The notes beneath the pieces were generated by a model, which was given only the letters and a program-made list of their open reading frames with translations, searched no databases and was not told where the DNA came from. A program made the position numbers and the translations under genes. Positions 20,631 to 31,084 of a stretch of DNA of 64,000 bases are shown here, piece by piece. The DNA comes from Cepaea nemoralis (lineage: Eukaryota > Mollusca > Gastropoda > Stylommatophora > Helicidae): the NCBI GenBank assembly GCA_014155875.1, contig JACEFZ010014503.1, forward strand, positions 1 through 64,000, given 5' to 3'. Every line of letters begins with the position of its first letter. Position 1 is the stretch's first letter.

Positions 20631-21109
20631 ATATTAAGTCATACTAGGGTCATGGTATTATTTGGTTTGTTTCGTGGCATCTTCCACAATTTAAATGCTC
20701 AGTGAATGGGTGTTTAAATTATAATAACTGTTCATTTGATTGTGTACCGTGTTTGTCCAAACCTACTGTTTGTTTGGCACTGAATGAGTTAAGATGTGTC
20801 ATGACAGAAACAAAATGTTTAACTCATTCTGTTCCATACACATGTTACTTAAAATTAAAAGCAATCTGGTCCAAAAAGTTAGTTAAACTATCTGGTATAC
20901 AATGAGCAGCTGGTTGGCTTGTAAAGGATTCACTTTCATTGCACACAGATCGTTTCCTTATGATGCTCCAGTCTCCTCCCATAGACAATGCATGAAGAAT
21001 CTTAGCACAGTACACAAACCCAGTAACACTGGTGAGGATCTAAATGTGTGTACAGCAGAATCACACATGCTACATTTTTATAGCATGTAAATTGGGTTAA
21101 TATTTGTTG

Positions 21110-21400
21110 TTGCATGTCAGTTAGATTTCCTTGTATTCCTGCAGTTTCTGTGTGCTATCAATGAATGCCAGTAATTTTGGTGTGCTATGAATGCCAGTGA
21201 TTTCTGTGTACCATCAATGAATGCCAGAAATTTGTGTGTGCTATGAATGCCAGTATTTTCTGTGTAATATCAATTAATGTTGGTAATTTCTGTGTACTAT
21301 CAATTAATGCTATTGATTTCTGTGTGCTGAATTTATAGTAATTTCTAAGTACTACACATGAATGACAGTAATTTCTGTGTGCTGTGAATGCCAGTAATTT
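21110..21400. repeat. Minisatellite, period about 38 bp
   Basis: About eight diverged copies of CAGTAATTTCTGTGTGCTAT, CAATGAATGC. Confidence 0.85.
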
Positions 21401-21753
21401 GTGTAGCTATGTTCATTTCTATTTGAGACCAGAAACACAGCTAATTGATTTATGATTTTAGTAATTCATTAATGTTGCATCAGGGTGAACAAACAAGAAG
21501 TTACCGAGACCCCACTCCACATCCAAGCAGTCATCATGGAAAATAGGTGACACGAGAGAATGGATGGATAACTCTGTCACCAAAATATTTCCTGCTGAAG
21601 CTGGATGATCCAACTAAACTGTGCAAGAACCACATCTTTGCCTGTAGCAAAGCACAATGCAATTAAAGTTGTCTTTCAGGACAAAGATAGAAGGATTTCC
21701 ATATTATGTATGAAAACTTGACAATATTGTGGTAATATTTTGTTAATTACCAG

Positions 21754-21939
21754 GTATCATGACGGCAAAACTGCTGCCTGCATTTCTGCAGTGCTTCACT
21801 AGTTCTTCTGTGTCCATCCGCTGTGAGATATGTATTACCTGTGGAAACCTGCAAATAAATGAAGAGCAGGTTGTACAACAACTAGTCCACCTAGCAACAT
21901 CAGATCCATCCTGGAGAGTGAAGGCCTTAGCAATACAAG
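21754..21939 (+). CDS. HEAT-repeat gene, exon 7
   Basis: Acceptor GTTAATTACCAG at 21753, donor ACAAG|GTATTA at 21939/21940. Reads IMTAKLLPAFLQCFTSSSVS, IRCEICITCGNLQINEEQVV, then ATSDPSWRVKALAIQ. Both halves are HEAT-like (SVSIRCEICITCGNL, SWRVKALAIQ). It ends in phase 1 and joins exon 8 correctly (G plus CA). Its open frame needs one base from the exon before, which exon 6 as drawn does not give. A stop (TAA at 21744) forbids a longer 5' side. Confidence 0.85.
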
Positions 21940-22439
21940 GTATTATTGTACACTCTCATTCATATCTTCCTCTTTAGCTTTCTGGTGATGTAGTTCTTCT
22001 TTAAATCTGCCCAGTAAAACATGTCTTTTCCATGCATAGTGTAAAACATTTAGTTTGCATATTTCTGTGGTATACTTACTTTCAGTTCAACAAATCCACA
22101 CTTTGTGAATGTTTTTTTTTTCAAAAAGTTAAAAATTAATAAGTAATCTTGCTATAAGATTGTGGAATATTGTTTTTCCTCATTGTTAATAGATTATTTT
22201 TGCAATATAAATTACATATTTATATATATTGTCATTTTATTATTTACATATTCATTTGTTATTGTTGTTATCTGTAAATCACAACCCTTCCCTGTCTAGA
22301 CAATTACATTGGATGATGGTAGCAGAATTCTTAGAGGAAAGCGAGATGTGTTGCTGAAAGATAATAATCAGAAAGCAACCGACTATCACCAAAGCCATCA
22401 AAGATAGGTGGAAAAATAAACAGTAAATCAAACCAAGGA

Positions 22440-22800
22440 ACAATCAAACATCTCTGCTCGAATGAAGATATCCATCACACTAGAATGCTATTTACAAGCT
22501 TAATGCCAAATTTCCACTTGGTCGAGACAAAGTCAGCAATGAAATTATAATCAGTCTGAGTACAACAGCAAAGACAAAACTGCTTGAAATATTCAACCAC
22601 AGGATATAAATATAAATAGTACCACACATCAGGAGAGAAGCTATCACAATATCCATACTAATGAAAGGGAAATGGAAGACACAAGCTTTAAGTTACCAGC
22701 CAGTTAGTCTGGCCTGTCAGTAACTAGTAGCGTCTTCATAGATCTAAATCAGAAAGATGTGGATGCTGTTCAAGATACACATACCATCCTTCTGAAACAA
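22440..22800 (+). pseudogene. LINE RT fragment (jockey/RTE type)
   Basis: Reads GRDKVSNEIIISLSTTAKTK, LLEIFNHRI, then IRREAITISILMKGK and ALSYQPVSLACQ. This is the RT block between the GPDGI and YRPISL motifs. Stops are frequent. Confidence 0.6.
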
Positions 22801-22939
22801 CCATGTTATATTCTGATAGTGGTGGTATGAAGCATTTAATAAGACGTGTTTTCAGATAGCTGATGTTCATGTAAATTAAATTTGTCATCATTGCGTCCAT
22901 CCATCCATCCATTACCGCCTTGTAATGGTTTTTATAAAA

Positions 22940-23045
22940 TGGTATCAGTGCCGGTCATTCAGAAATCAGTAGCAAACTACTGAATGTAAACTTGCAAATA
23001 AATCACAAACAGCCAAACAATGCTGAGGTTGACTGCAACATCCTG
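22940..23045. repeat. Interspersed repeat R4
   Basis: Shares AGTAGCAAACTACTGAATGT, AAACTTGCAAATAAATCACA and GATGCTGAGGTTGAC-like stretches with 43085-43178, 57595-57720 and (reverse) 57200-57400. Family identity is unknown; it lies next to LINE 3' ends in two of the four places. Confidence 0.55.
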
Positions 23046-23066
23046 TGTTGTTATGTTGTTTGTCCA

Positions 23067-23429
23067 TCAAGAATGATGATGACCATTCATTTCATCCAGT
23101 GGGGTTGAAAGTATGGAGCCGTGAGTTCTAAGATGGCTTATAAGGCCTATTTTGGCTCGAAATGTTCTTTGACAATGTGGGCAAAGAATGCTTGACGTTC
23201 CAGAAGGAGGATCTCCTGCAGTGGTTTTTTTGTCCAGCCTTTTCTTCACAGCTCTTGCAGTCCTGGTTGCTTCACAAGTGATGGCACCCTTATGTAATGA
23301 TGTACGACACGAATTACGGTCTTTAGCAGCAGTCTCCCAGGTGTCAAGATGAATTCCAAAAGCTTTGAGTGAGATTTTCAGAGTGTCTTTAAAGCATTTC
23401 CTCTGGCCGCCTTGGGAGCAGTTTACCAC
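23067..23429 (-). CDS. LINE-D C-terminal C2H2 finger segment
   Basis: Open frame of 120 codons overlapping the end of the RT frame by a few bases. It reads RKCFKDTLKISLKAFGI, then CEATRTARAVKKRLDKKTTA and a C2H2 finger (CPHC, then F at +5, L, HLRTH). In intact relatives this is continuous with the RT, so a single frameshift near 23440 separates them. The finger probably binds nucleic acid. Confidence 0.85.
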   Translation of the reverse strand: MVNCSQGGQRKCFKDTLKISLKAFGIHLDTWETAAKDRNSCRTSLHKGAITCEATRTARAVKKRLDKKTTAGDPPSGTSSILCPHCQRTFRAKIGLISHLRTHGSILSTPLDEMNGHHHS

Positions 23430-25168
23430 AACGCAGCTTCGCCGTAAAAAATTTGTTTAGGGAGCCTCTGATCTGGCATACGAGTTAAGTGACCAGCCCA
23501 GCGAATCTGATTTTTCATTAGTAGAGTGTGGATACTGGGCATGGACGCTCTTTCTAGAACTTCAGTGTCTGGGATCTTGTCTTGCCATTTAATCTTCAAT
23601 AGCTTCCTAAGGCAGACTGTGTGGAAGTGGTTTAATTTCCTAGCATGTCGTTGATAAACAGTCCATGTTTCACAAGCATATAGCAGTGTGGATAATACAA
23701 CTGCTTTATGGACTTTCAACTTTGTTTGCAGGCTTATTCCATTTCTGTCCCATACATTCTTGTACAGTCTGTCAAAGGCCGCGCTGGCCTTGGAGATTCT
23801 TGCATTCACTTCGTCATCAATTGTGGCAGCTTGTGACACAGTGCTGCCAAGATAGGTGAATTTGTCCACAACACTTAGTCTATGACCGTTCACCTTGATA
23901 TTCGGCACGGTGTGATTATTCCCTGGAGCTGGCTGGTACATAACTACAGTCTTCTCCAAGTTGATATTGAGCCCAAAGTTGGCACAGGCATATGAGAAAG
24001 CTGAAACATTGTGTTGCATGTCTGCCTCTGAGTTGGCATATAGAGCGCAATCATCAGCAAACAGCAGTTCTCTGATGGTGTCGCTGTTAGTTTTGGTTTT
24101 GGCTTTCAGTCTTCTGAGATTGAACAACTTTCCATCCATGCGGTAGTTGATGTCTATTCCAATGTCATTGTTCTCGAAGGCATTCGTCAGCATAGCTGAA
24201 AACATGAGGCTGAACAGTGTTGGTGCCAGGACACATCCTTGCTTCACTCCATTGGTGACAGGAAAGGGCTCAGACAGTTCACCATTTTCCTGTACTCTTG
24301 CCTGCATACCATCATGAAATAGCCGCACTATTTGGACAAACTTTTGTGGACAGCCATATTTCGCCATAATCTTCCACAGTCCTTCTCTGCTGACTGTATC
24401 AAAAGCCTTGGTAAGGTCAATGAAAGTGGAGAACATTTCAGAGTTCTGTTCCTGACATTTCTCTTGCAGCTGCCTTGCAGCGAAAATCATGTCAACAGTT
24501 CCTCGTTCTTTTCTGAAGCCACATTGACTCTCAGGAAGAAGACCTTGATCGAGATGGGCCGTGAGGCGATTGAGAAGAATTCTGGCGAGTATCTTCCCTG
24601 CGATTGAGAGCAAGGAGATGCCTCGGTGGTTGTCACAGGATTGGCGGTTTCCTTTACGTTTGTAAAGGTGGACTATTGACGCGTCCTTGAAATCTTGTGG
24701 CATGGTCTCGTTCACCCATATGTTTGTAAAGACTTGGTGAAGCTGCTCTATTAGGACCGGCCCACCTGCCTTGTATATCTCTGCTGGGATGGAGTCAGGA
24801 CCAGGCGCCTTTCCACTGGAAAGTTGCTGGATGGCTTTGTTTAGTTCCACTATGGTTGGCAGGTCATCAAGTGTATCATTAGTGGGAACTTGAGGAAGGC
24901 AGTTGATGGTTTCATCATCGAAGAAGGAAGTTGCATTTAAGATGTTGCTGAAATGCTCTGCCAAGCGTTGAAGGATTTCTTTCTTATCGGTGACCAATGT
25001 TCCCCCATCTGCACTGAGGAGGGGAACTATGCCTGGTGATGGAGGACCGTAGACCGCTTTCAGTGAGTCGTAGAAGTTTTTCATATCATGTCTGTCAGCA
25101 AAGACTTGAATTTCATCAGCTTTGTTGCTCAGCCAGGAGTCCCGCATGTGCCGAAGTTTCTGCTGCAC
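23423..25168 (-). CDS. LINE-D reverse transcriptase
   Basis: 581 codons. In order: GKAPGPDSIPAEIYKAGG (about residue 113), FKDASIVHLYKRKGN, GISLLSIAGKILARILLNRL, QCGFRKERGTVDMIFAARQL, FIDLTKAFDTVSREGLW (box A), GVKQGCVLAPTLFSLMF (box B), ELLFADDCALYANSEADMQ (box C, intact FADD), FTYLGSTVS (box E), YACETWTV, and the thumb RWAGHLTRMPDQRLPKQIFY. It primes cDNA on nicked target DNA. All catalytic aspartates are present. The frame ends a few codons after QIFYGE because of a one-base shift; the zinc finger follows in another frame. Confidence 0.9.
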   Translation of the reverse strand: MQQKLRHMRDSWLSNKADEIQVFADRHDMKNFYDSLKAVYGPPSPGIVPLLSADGGTLVTDKKEILQRLAEHFSNILNATSFFDDETINCLPQVPTNDTLDDLPTIVELNKAIQQLSSGKAPGPDSIPAEIYKAGGPVLIEQLHQVFTNIWVNETMPQDFKDASIVHLYKRKGNRQSCDNHRGISLLSIAGKILARILLNRLTAHLDQGLLPESQCGFRKERGTVDMIFAARQLQEKCQEQNSEMFSTFIDLTKAFDTVSREGLWKIMAKYGCPQKFVQIVRLFHDGMQARVQENGELSEPFPVTNGVKQGCVLAPTLFSLMFSAMLTNAFENNDIGIDINYRMDGKLFNLRRLKAKTKTNSDTIRELLFADDCALYANSEADMQHNVSAFSYACANFGLNINLEKTVVMYQPAPGNNHTVPNIKVNGHRLSVVDKFTYLGSTVSQAATIDDEVNARISKASAAFDRLYKNVWDRNGISLQTKLKVHKAVVLSTLLYACETWTVYQRHARKLNHFHTVCLRKLLKIKWQDKIPDTEVLERASMPSIHTLLMKNQIRWAGHLTRMPDQRLPKQIFYGEAALW

Positions 25169-25428
25169 TACTCTCCGAATGTTATTGAAGGCATAATTTT
25201 TTATGTTGACTTCGGGTCATTCAAATGTGCCTTGAGGAGAAAATGTTTCTCTGCCAGCAATTGGTTGATGTCTTCAGAATTTTCATTAAATTAGTCTTTA
25301 TGCTTTCAGGGGGCTGGACCAATGATTTCCATAGCCGTGTTGTAAATTATGTCCTTTAGGGTTCTCCACTCTGTTTCCGCATCCTGTTTAGCTGCAGCAT
25401 TTGACTTGAGGCGGTCTTCCAGCATGTT

Positions 25429-26187
25429 TTAAAACAACAGCTGCATTTTTTTGCTGTTTAGGCAGGTGACATTTGGGTTTTTTTTTTGCATTTTTACCCC
25501 TTGAGGACGCCGTTGTGGTTTGATGCATATGTTTATTTTCGAGATAATAAGACGATGGTCTGTCCAACATTCGGCACCACACATGGATTTTGTCACCCGA
25601 ACGTCTTGTCTGTCACTCCTCCTGACGATGACATAGTCAATGAGGTGCCAGTGTTTCGAGCGAGGGTGCATCCATGATGTCCTATTTCTCGTGGGAAGAC
25701 GGAAAATTGTGTTGGTGATCAGGAGATCGTGTTCGGCACAGGTCTGAAGGAGGAGGAGCCCATTGCTGTTACAATTTCTGACTCCGTACTTTCCAATGAT
25801 GCCACTCCAAGAGGCGGTGTCCTTGCCTACTCTGGCATTGAAGTCCCCAAGGAGTATAAGTTTGTCTCCTTTGGGAACAGATGTTAATACGTTGTGCAGG
25901 TCTTCATAGAACTTGTTTTTGACGTCATCTTCATTTGTCATGGTTGGTGCATAGACACTCACAATGGTTGCATGCTTCTTTCCTTTCAGCAGGGGTAACT
26001 TAATAGTCATAAGCCTGTCATTTATAGCCTTCGGAAATTCAGCTAGTTTGCCAACCAGGGCCGACTTAATGGCAAATCCCACACCGGATTGGCGTCTTTC
26101 CTCGCTTTTCCTTCCACTCCAGAAAAATGTGTAGCCGGCACCTACTTCACAGATTTGGCCTTCTTCTGCAAGTCGTGTCTCGCTCAA
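25429..26187 (-). CDS. LINE-D endonuclease domain
   Basis: 252 codons with SETRLAEEGQICEVGAGYTF (catalytic E after the SETR box), VGFAIKSALV, IVSVYAPTMTNEDDVK, LLGDFNARVGKDTASWSG (D and N of the active site), SWMHPRSKHWHLIDYVIVRR and the closing WTDHRLIISK (D-H). This is a full APE-type nicking domain of about 230 residues. The frame continues upstream without a clear start (the region above 26187 has the KIKRANHIPLTIGT-like part in other frames). Downstream it breaks at a poly-A/T run near 25480. Confidence 0.85.
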   Translation of the reverse strand: MSETRLAEEGQICEVGAGYTFFWSGRKSEERRQSGVGFAIKSALVGKLAEFPKAINDRLMTIKLPLLKGKKHATIVSVYAPTMTNEDDVKNKFYEDLHNVLTSVPKGDKLILLGDFNARVGKDTASWSGIIGKYGVRNCNSNGLLLLQTCAEHDLLITNTIFRLPTRNRTSWMHPRSKHWHLIDYVIVRRSDRQDVRVTKSMCGAECWTDHRLIISKINICIKPQRRPQGVKMQKKNPNVTCLNSKKMQLLF

Positions 26188-27383
26188 GGCTGCAATGTCG
26201 ATGTTGTACCTGCCCAGCTCTCTCCCAATCAGTGCTGTTCGTCCCTCTGGGCCCGACGCGCCGTCTCTGTCAAGTAGGGTGCGTACATTCTAAGTTCCGA
26301 TTGTCAAGGGAATATGGTTAGCTCTTTTAGCTTTACCTGTTTTTACTTTGTTGTATGTCGACCGCAGTATAGGGTACCCACCAACCGCGGCTAGCTGGTT
26401 AGGTAATGATGGAGCAGACAATGTTTAGGGCACCTTTTCTAGCCCCTTCCTCATGCTATGGAGGTGAGCAGTGCTTTCCTATAGAGGGCTGCTCAGTCAC
26501 TCAGTGGGCTGCCGAATCCCACTGCTGTTCCGGTCAGTAGAAGACGACCATATGGCCTGAGCCACCTGTGTGCAGGTCTGCGACTACGACTGCCAGTGTA
26601 CCCACGCCTGCTGCTTCGCTGCTCGTCCATCGCCACAGGGCTTGAAGGTGATATATGAAGTTGGATGAAGAATGACTTGCGCGATGAATTGGATTAAAGT
26701 GAGGAAGAGTTGCGCAATTCGTCGACCTCACTCTCTCACCTGAGTCCATCTGAGTCCAGTGGCAAGACAAGTCAAGATGACTGGAGATGAATACAGGTGC
26801 AGTGGATGACCAGGGCGCTCTACGTGCCTTGCCATGCTCATTATGTTCCACAACGCTTTACAGGTAAACGCCTGTCTTGCCCGTAGAATTATCGGTGATT
26901 TCATCCCTGCAGTCTGCCGAATCCTGTCTTCACATGCTGGGTAGGCATACCTTAGTTCATCGCTTAGTTTGACACCAAATCGGCTACCCACGCCTAGTTT
27001 AGCCAGCCTCTCACAGCTGTTGCCCGGGGGGTGGCTGCTGTCGCATGCTGACAGCTACTAGGAGCCACAGGCGTGAGCTGGATGTCAGGCTTGGACCAGT
27101 GGGGGAGGGTCCTGAAGAGGACATGAGAGTCATCCTTACCAAAGGTACTACCAATTCCTGACACCCTGTAACCCCCCCCCCCCCCAATCCTGTAAAGGAT
27201 ATGCATCTAACACTGAATTAACGACAAACTGCAATTTTATCAGTCTCAGTAACTGTTTGGGTGTTTCTAACCTATTCGCTATTCATTAACATAAGCAGTT
27301 TTAACAGCTCATGCCTTTATCTCAGATTGTGGTTTTGAAATTATAAATATATATATGAGTGTAATATAGTATCAGAGGTGTTT

Positions 27384-27565
27384 ATGAAGTTAAAGGTAAA
27401 GGACCCATTTACACACCTTTAGGCACAACAGATTTCCTGGTACCCATTTTAAGCTGGAGCCACCTGAGAGTCCAGGTCAATTTTTAAAATGTACCTCACT
27501 GTTGATTCTAACTCATGACCAGCAGGTGAGCATCTAGCCACTATATTACCACAGCTTCCCAAATG
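27384..27565 (-). repeat. SINE-A, near exon 8
   Basis: Contains TTTCCTGGTACCCATTTTAA, ACTCATGACCAGCAGGTGAG and CTAGCCACTATATTACCACA, which on the - strand are the tRNA-like head (GGCTAG A box, TCATGAG-like B box) and body. It ends 59 bases before exon 8. Confidence 0.65.
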
Positions 27566-27623
27566 CATCTGACTGAACATAAAGTGTACATAATCATTTC
27601 AACTAGTTTTTATATCTTTACAG

Positions 27624-27813
27624 CACTAGGTAAAATTGGAACAGTCAATGATGAGATAAAGGAGTGTTTGTTTTGGGCAGTGAGATTTGAAGATAAGCCA
27701 GGTGTGCGAGCTGAGGCATGTCACTCTATTGTGGCACTTAACATGAGAGATGAGGATATCATTGAAACATTACAAGAGCGACTCCTAGTGGAATCAAGTG
27801 TAATGGTTAGAAA
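27624..27813 (+). CDS. HEAT-repeat gene, exon 8
   Basis: Acceptor TATCTTTACAG at 27623, donor AGAAA|GTACGT at 27813/27814. Reads ALGKIGTVNDEIKECLFWAV, RFEDKPGVRAEACHSIVAL, then LQERLLVESSVMVRK. Enters with two bases after the single base from exon 7 and leaves with two, which exon 9 completes to N. GVRAEACHSIVAL is a clear HEAT helix. Confidence 0.9.
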
Positions 27814-27954
27814 GTACGTACTAAAAAGTATCACCATGTTTGTTAGTTGTTTTTAATGCTCATTCTGTACCAAGACACTCACAACACATTGATCTCTTCC
27901 TCCATGTATAATCCATGTATGATTCTGCTTTACACACATTTGGATCTTGGTTGG

Positions 27955-28970
27955 TGCTACAGTCTGTTCTAGCAGTTACTTTAAATATTCCATTCTAGCA
28001 GTTCCTTTAACTTCTGCAGTTCCTGACAGTTTATTGTCTATTGTTATCATCTTGTTCTATCTATTATTTTAAATGTGTACACTCTAGCTATTCCTTTAAC
28101 TTCTACAGTCCTAGACAGTTTATTACTTGTACCGTGTTTTTGCTGTTACTTTAAATGTTTCTATTCTAGTTACTGCTTTAGCTCCTATAGTCCCATACAG
28201 TTTATTACTTGTTCTCACCATGTAATATCTGTTTATTTAAATGTTTCTGTTCTATAGTGTGTTATAAGTGTAGTTATAAGTCTCACTACACTTTGTATGT
28301 AGAACAATTTTGAAAAATGAAGCACATGACGTCATCAAAAAATGTGCTCCACAGTCCATCATGAAGCAATGTGCAGTGAATGGCTGTCATCTGCTGGAGT
28401 AATTCTTTGCACTCTAAGCAGAATGGTGTTATCAAGAGAAGAATGAAATTTTTTGGTTGAACAAGTGTTTCAAAATGGCGGTCAATACACACGAATGGTA
28501 GTTCAAAGATTTAAAGCAAGATTTCATGGTAAACAACCTCCTCATTGCATTGTGGTTAGAAATTTTTTGAATAAGTAATAATGAATACTTCATTGGTACT
28601 TTCCAGCTTCCCCAAAACAGGGTTTGACCATAGCAGTGACTATTGAAACTAATTTAATGTTTTTAGCACTTTTGATGACATAACAGTGCTTAATTTTTCA
28701 AAATTGTTGTATATATAAAGTGTAGTGAGACTTTACAAACACACTGTAGTTGTTGATGTAACTCATACAGTTCCAGACAGTTTATTATTTGTTCTCACCC
28801 TGTTCTAGCAGTTATTTTAAATGTTTATTTCTAGTTGATGTTTTAACTCATACAGTTCCATACAGTTTACTACTTGTTCTCACCCTGTTCTCGCTGTTAC
28901 TTTAAATGTTTTATTCTAGCTGATGTTTTAGCTCATACAGTCTTAAACAGTTTAAAATGGTTTAAAGGCA
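27955..28970. repeat. Minisatellite, period about 85-90 bp, split by a MITE
   Basis: Units contain TTCTAGCAGTTACTTTAAAT, then CTTTAACTTCTACAGT and ACAGTTTATTACTTGTTCTC. Copies lie at 27955-28260 and 28745-28965; the MITE at 28277-28735 interrupts the array. Confidence 0.75.
28277..28735. mobile_element. DNA-transposon MITE with ~60-bp inverted ends
   Basis: The left end AAGTCTCACTACACTTTGTA and an inner GAACAATTTTGAAAAATG are mirrored at the right (AAAGTGTAGTGAGACTT, CAAAATTGTTGTATATA), and TGACGTCATCAAAA is mirrored by TTTTGATGACATA. Between them, a decayed frame reads VEQVFQNGGQYTRMVVQRFK, like the N-terminal helix-turn-helix of mariner-like transposases. This looks like an internally deleted element with TA-type flanks. 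Confidence 0.7.
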
Positions 28971-29790
28971 AGAGGATTTACTTCATTGTGCCAGGTTTTA
29001 CCCCATATGACTTGGTCTTTCTCCACAAAGTGATCTGCTGAAAGTGTCGCACAGAGCATGAACTCTGTAACTCCTCTAAACATGCACTGAGAAAACGTAA
29101 CTATGAGCTAATAACTACAAAAGGATCATTTATTACCTCTTTTTTTTTCAACAAAGAAATGATCAATTACTTTCACAGTATTTTGATGATGCGCTAAACA
29201 TTCAATCAAGTGATTTTATGATGGTGTTACACTTGAGATGAGAGGTGGATTATGAGTCAAATTTTCACAAGCACTCTTTTATAAAAGATATGAAAAAAAA
29301 CATGTACATAACTGATATAAAAGGTGATGTTGGACAGGTCTCAGTTTTAGACTGCCCCACTTGATCCATTTGAAGAAGGTTCACCACAGCTTGAAGGATC
29401 TCTCCCTCAGATGATTTATTAGTCCTTGCCCATGTGGGAACTGACAAGAACAAATACATATGTGTGATAACAACAACTTCCCCCAGCACTTTGTTAAAAT
29501 AACCACACATTCACTCCTAGTGGTGTTGGTTATATTGTACAAAAGTTAGACAGACCTATAGCAGATAGTACCTACTGGGTGTGGAGTTCCTGGCCACCTC
29601 ATAGTTTAGGCCATGCCATGAAGCTTGGGTGACTTGCTTCCTTTCCTCAGCACTTTGTTTGTATACATCATTAGATGCACGTGCATCTGAGATAACCAAA
29701 ACGCTTTGTTACAGTGATCACCAGGAGTCTCCAAGAAAACTACAATTGTGAACTGAATGAGTCTGAAAATGAACCTACATAATGTATTCT
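28970..29790 (-). repeat. SINE-B in two pieces (28970-29075 and about 29705-29790)
   Basis: The first piece contains GATTTACTTCATTGTGCCAG and GCATGAACTCTGTAACTCC; the second continues with GTTACAGTGATCACCAGGAG, TCTCCAAGAAAAC. Together they make a diverged SINE-B body in reverse. About 630 bases lie between, presumably a later insertion of unknown type. Confidence 0.5.
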
Positions 29791-29939
29791 TGATTTTAAC
29801 CAGTGCTAATAAATGGATTTGCTGTTTACCAACAAGAAAGATATTTTGACTGTTTGGCGAACAATGCTCTTAATGAATTAAATATTGGGGATAATCCTTA
29901 GGCTCCAGTTTTATTTTCTTACATATATTACATATCTGA

Positions 29940-30250
29940 ATCTTAAATATTGTTGCTTTGACAAAGTGTACAGATATTAACAAAGCAATGTGCATATGTG
30001 GAGTGGCACCACAGACAGCAGATCAAACACTCCAAGACAGCAGATCAAACACTCCAAGACAGCAGATCAAACACTCCAAGATAGCCCCAAATATGATACA
30101 TCTAGGGAAACCTTCTGGTCTAGACAAACAACAGTGGAAGATAAACTCTATGGACCAGTGAGTGCACTAAAAAAAACAGCAAAGTTGATACAAGAGACAA
30201 CACTGCAGATACAGATAATAAATTTCATGCGAATAAAAGAAGAAGAATAA
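29940..30250 (+). pseudogene. LINE-E 3' end with internal 22-bp triplication
   Basis: Frames read MCICGVAPQTADQTLQDS, then TSRETFWSRQTTVEDKLYGP and LIQETTLQI, before a GAAGAAGAA tail. In the 55.5-kb copy the same protein reads CTCGLASQTAEHILQDCPNY, RRTFW and TTVEDKLYGP. The sequence GACAGCAGATCAAACACTCC is repeated three times between 30013 and 30080. Confidence 0.75.
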
Positions 30251-30299
30251 CAAGGCAATATTTTACACAATGATGGATCAGACAAGTAATTTAACCAAA

Positions 30300-30850
30300 T
30301 TACTCATTAATCCATCATAACATCAAATGGCAGATGATTGACAGAGCTAAAAGCAGAATAGGCTAAACGAAATTAAAAGTATCTTGTGCAGTAAATCACT
30401 ATCATTGAATGTCAAAAAGAGAAGTGCTGAAATGTTATATGTACTCTATGGCAGTGAATCATGGAACATGAAAAAGCAAATTAAGAACTTGGAGGCAACA
30501 GAGATGTGGTTACTCAGATATATGAGAGAATACCTTGGACTGCCAGAGTAACTAACAAGGATTGCCTGGAAATATTAATGAAATTAAATCATTATATACA
30601 AATATAGGAAGAAGACAGTCATGTTATTTGATTATGTAATGAGAAGAGAGGCACTGGAAAATATAGTGATGACTGAAAGTTCAGTGTTAGAAGAGGCAGG
30701 GGCAGATTGATAAAGATGATGCTGGATGGACTTAGACATTGGCATGGAGGAATATCATCAACAGGACTGACCCAAAACACCAGGGACCAAGATCTGTGGA
30801 GATGCATGAAAGTCTTTGTCGGTTGGCAAGTAACAAGATGATAATGATGA
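30300..30850 (+). pseudogene. LINE-A2 relic
   Basis: Frames read SLSLNVKKRSAEMLYVLYGS, ESWNMKKQIKNLEATEMWLL, then GRRQSCYLIM and LDGLRHWHGGISSTGLTQNT, ending with GATGATAATGATGA. Several frameshifts; closely parallel to 7242-7830. Confidence 0.7.
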
Positions 30851-31084
30851 CTCATTAATTCATTAATAAAGGTGCAACGTAACAGAAAATTTAGAAAAGA
30901 TAAATTAACCTGCTATTTAAATGCTTGCAAGGCAAGAAGAGATAGAAAGCAAGAGAGACACACTAGAAAATGGGATAGCTATTGATGATAATTATATGTG
31001 ACCGACATTTATTTTAATTCGTTATTCTGGTCTTTTAGAATTTGTATTTTTCTTTTTCTTAGTCTACAATATTCTAAGATTGTT

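Larger units (their letters stand above)
23050..27190 (-). mobile_element. LINE-D, near full-length
   Basis: On the - strand from about 27190 there is a poly-G start and a GC-rich leader with no long protein (to about 26350), then an endonuclease frame (26187-25429), an RT frame (25168-23423) and a C2H2 finger frame (23429-23067). The end is followed by a CATCATCATTC-type tail near 23085-23070. About 4.1 kb in all. Stops and shifts near 25300-25180 and 23440 inactivate it, but it is the best preserved element here. Confidence 0.85.

Noticed and set aside
23423..26187. LINE-D frames as a host gene (such frames are often named craniofacial development protein 2-like or RNA-directed polymerase)
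   Set aside because: Endonuclease, RT and finger order plus the broken frames show a retrotransposon.
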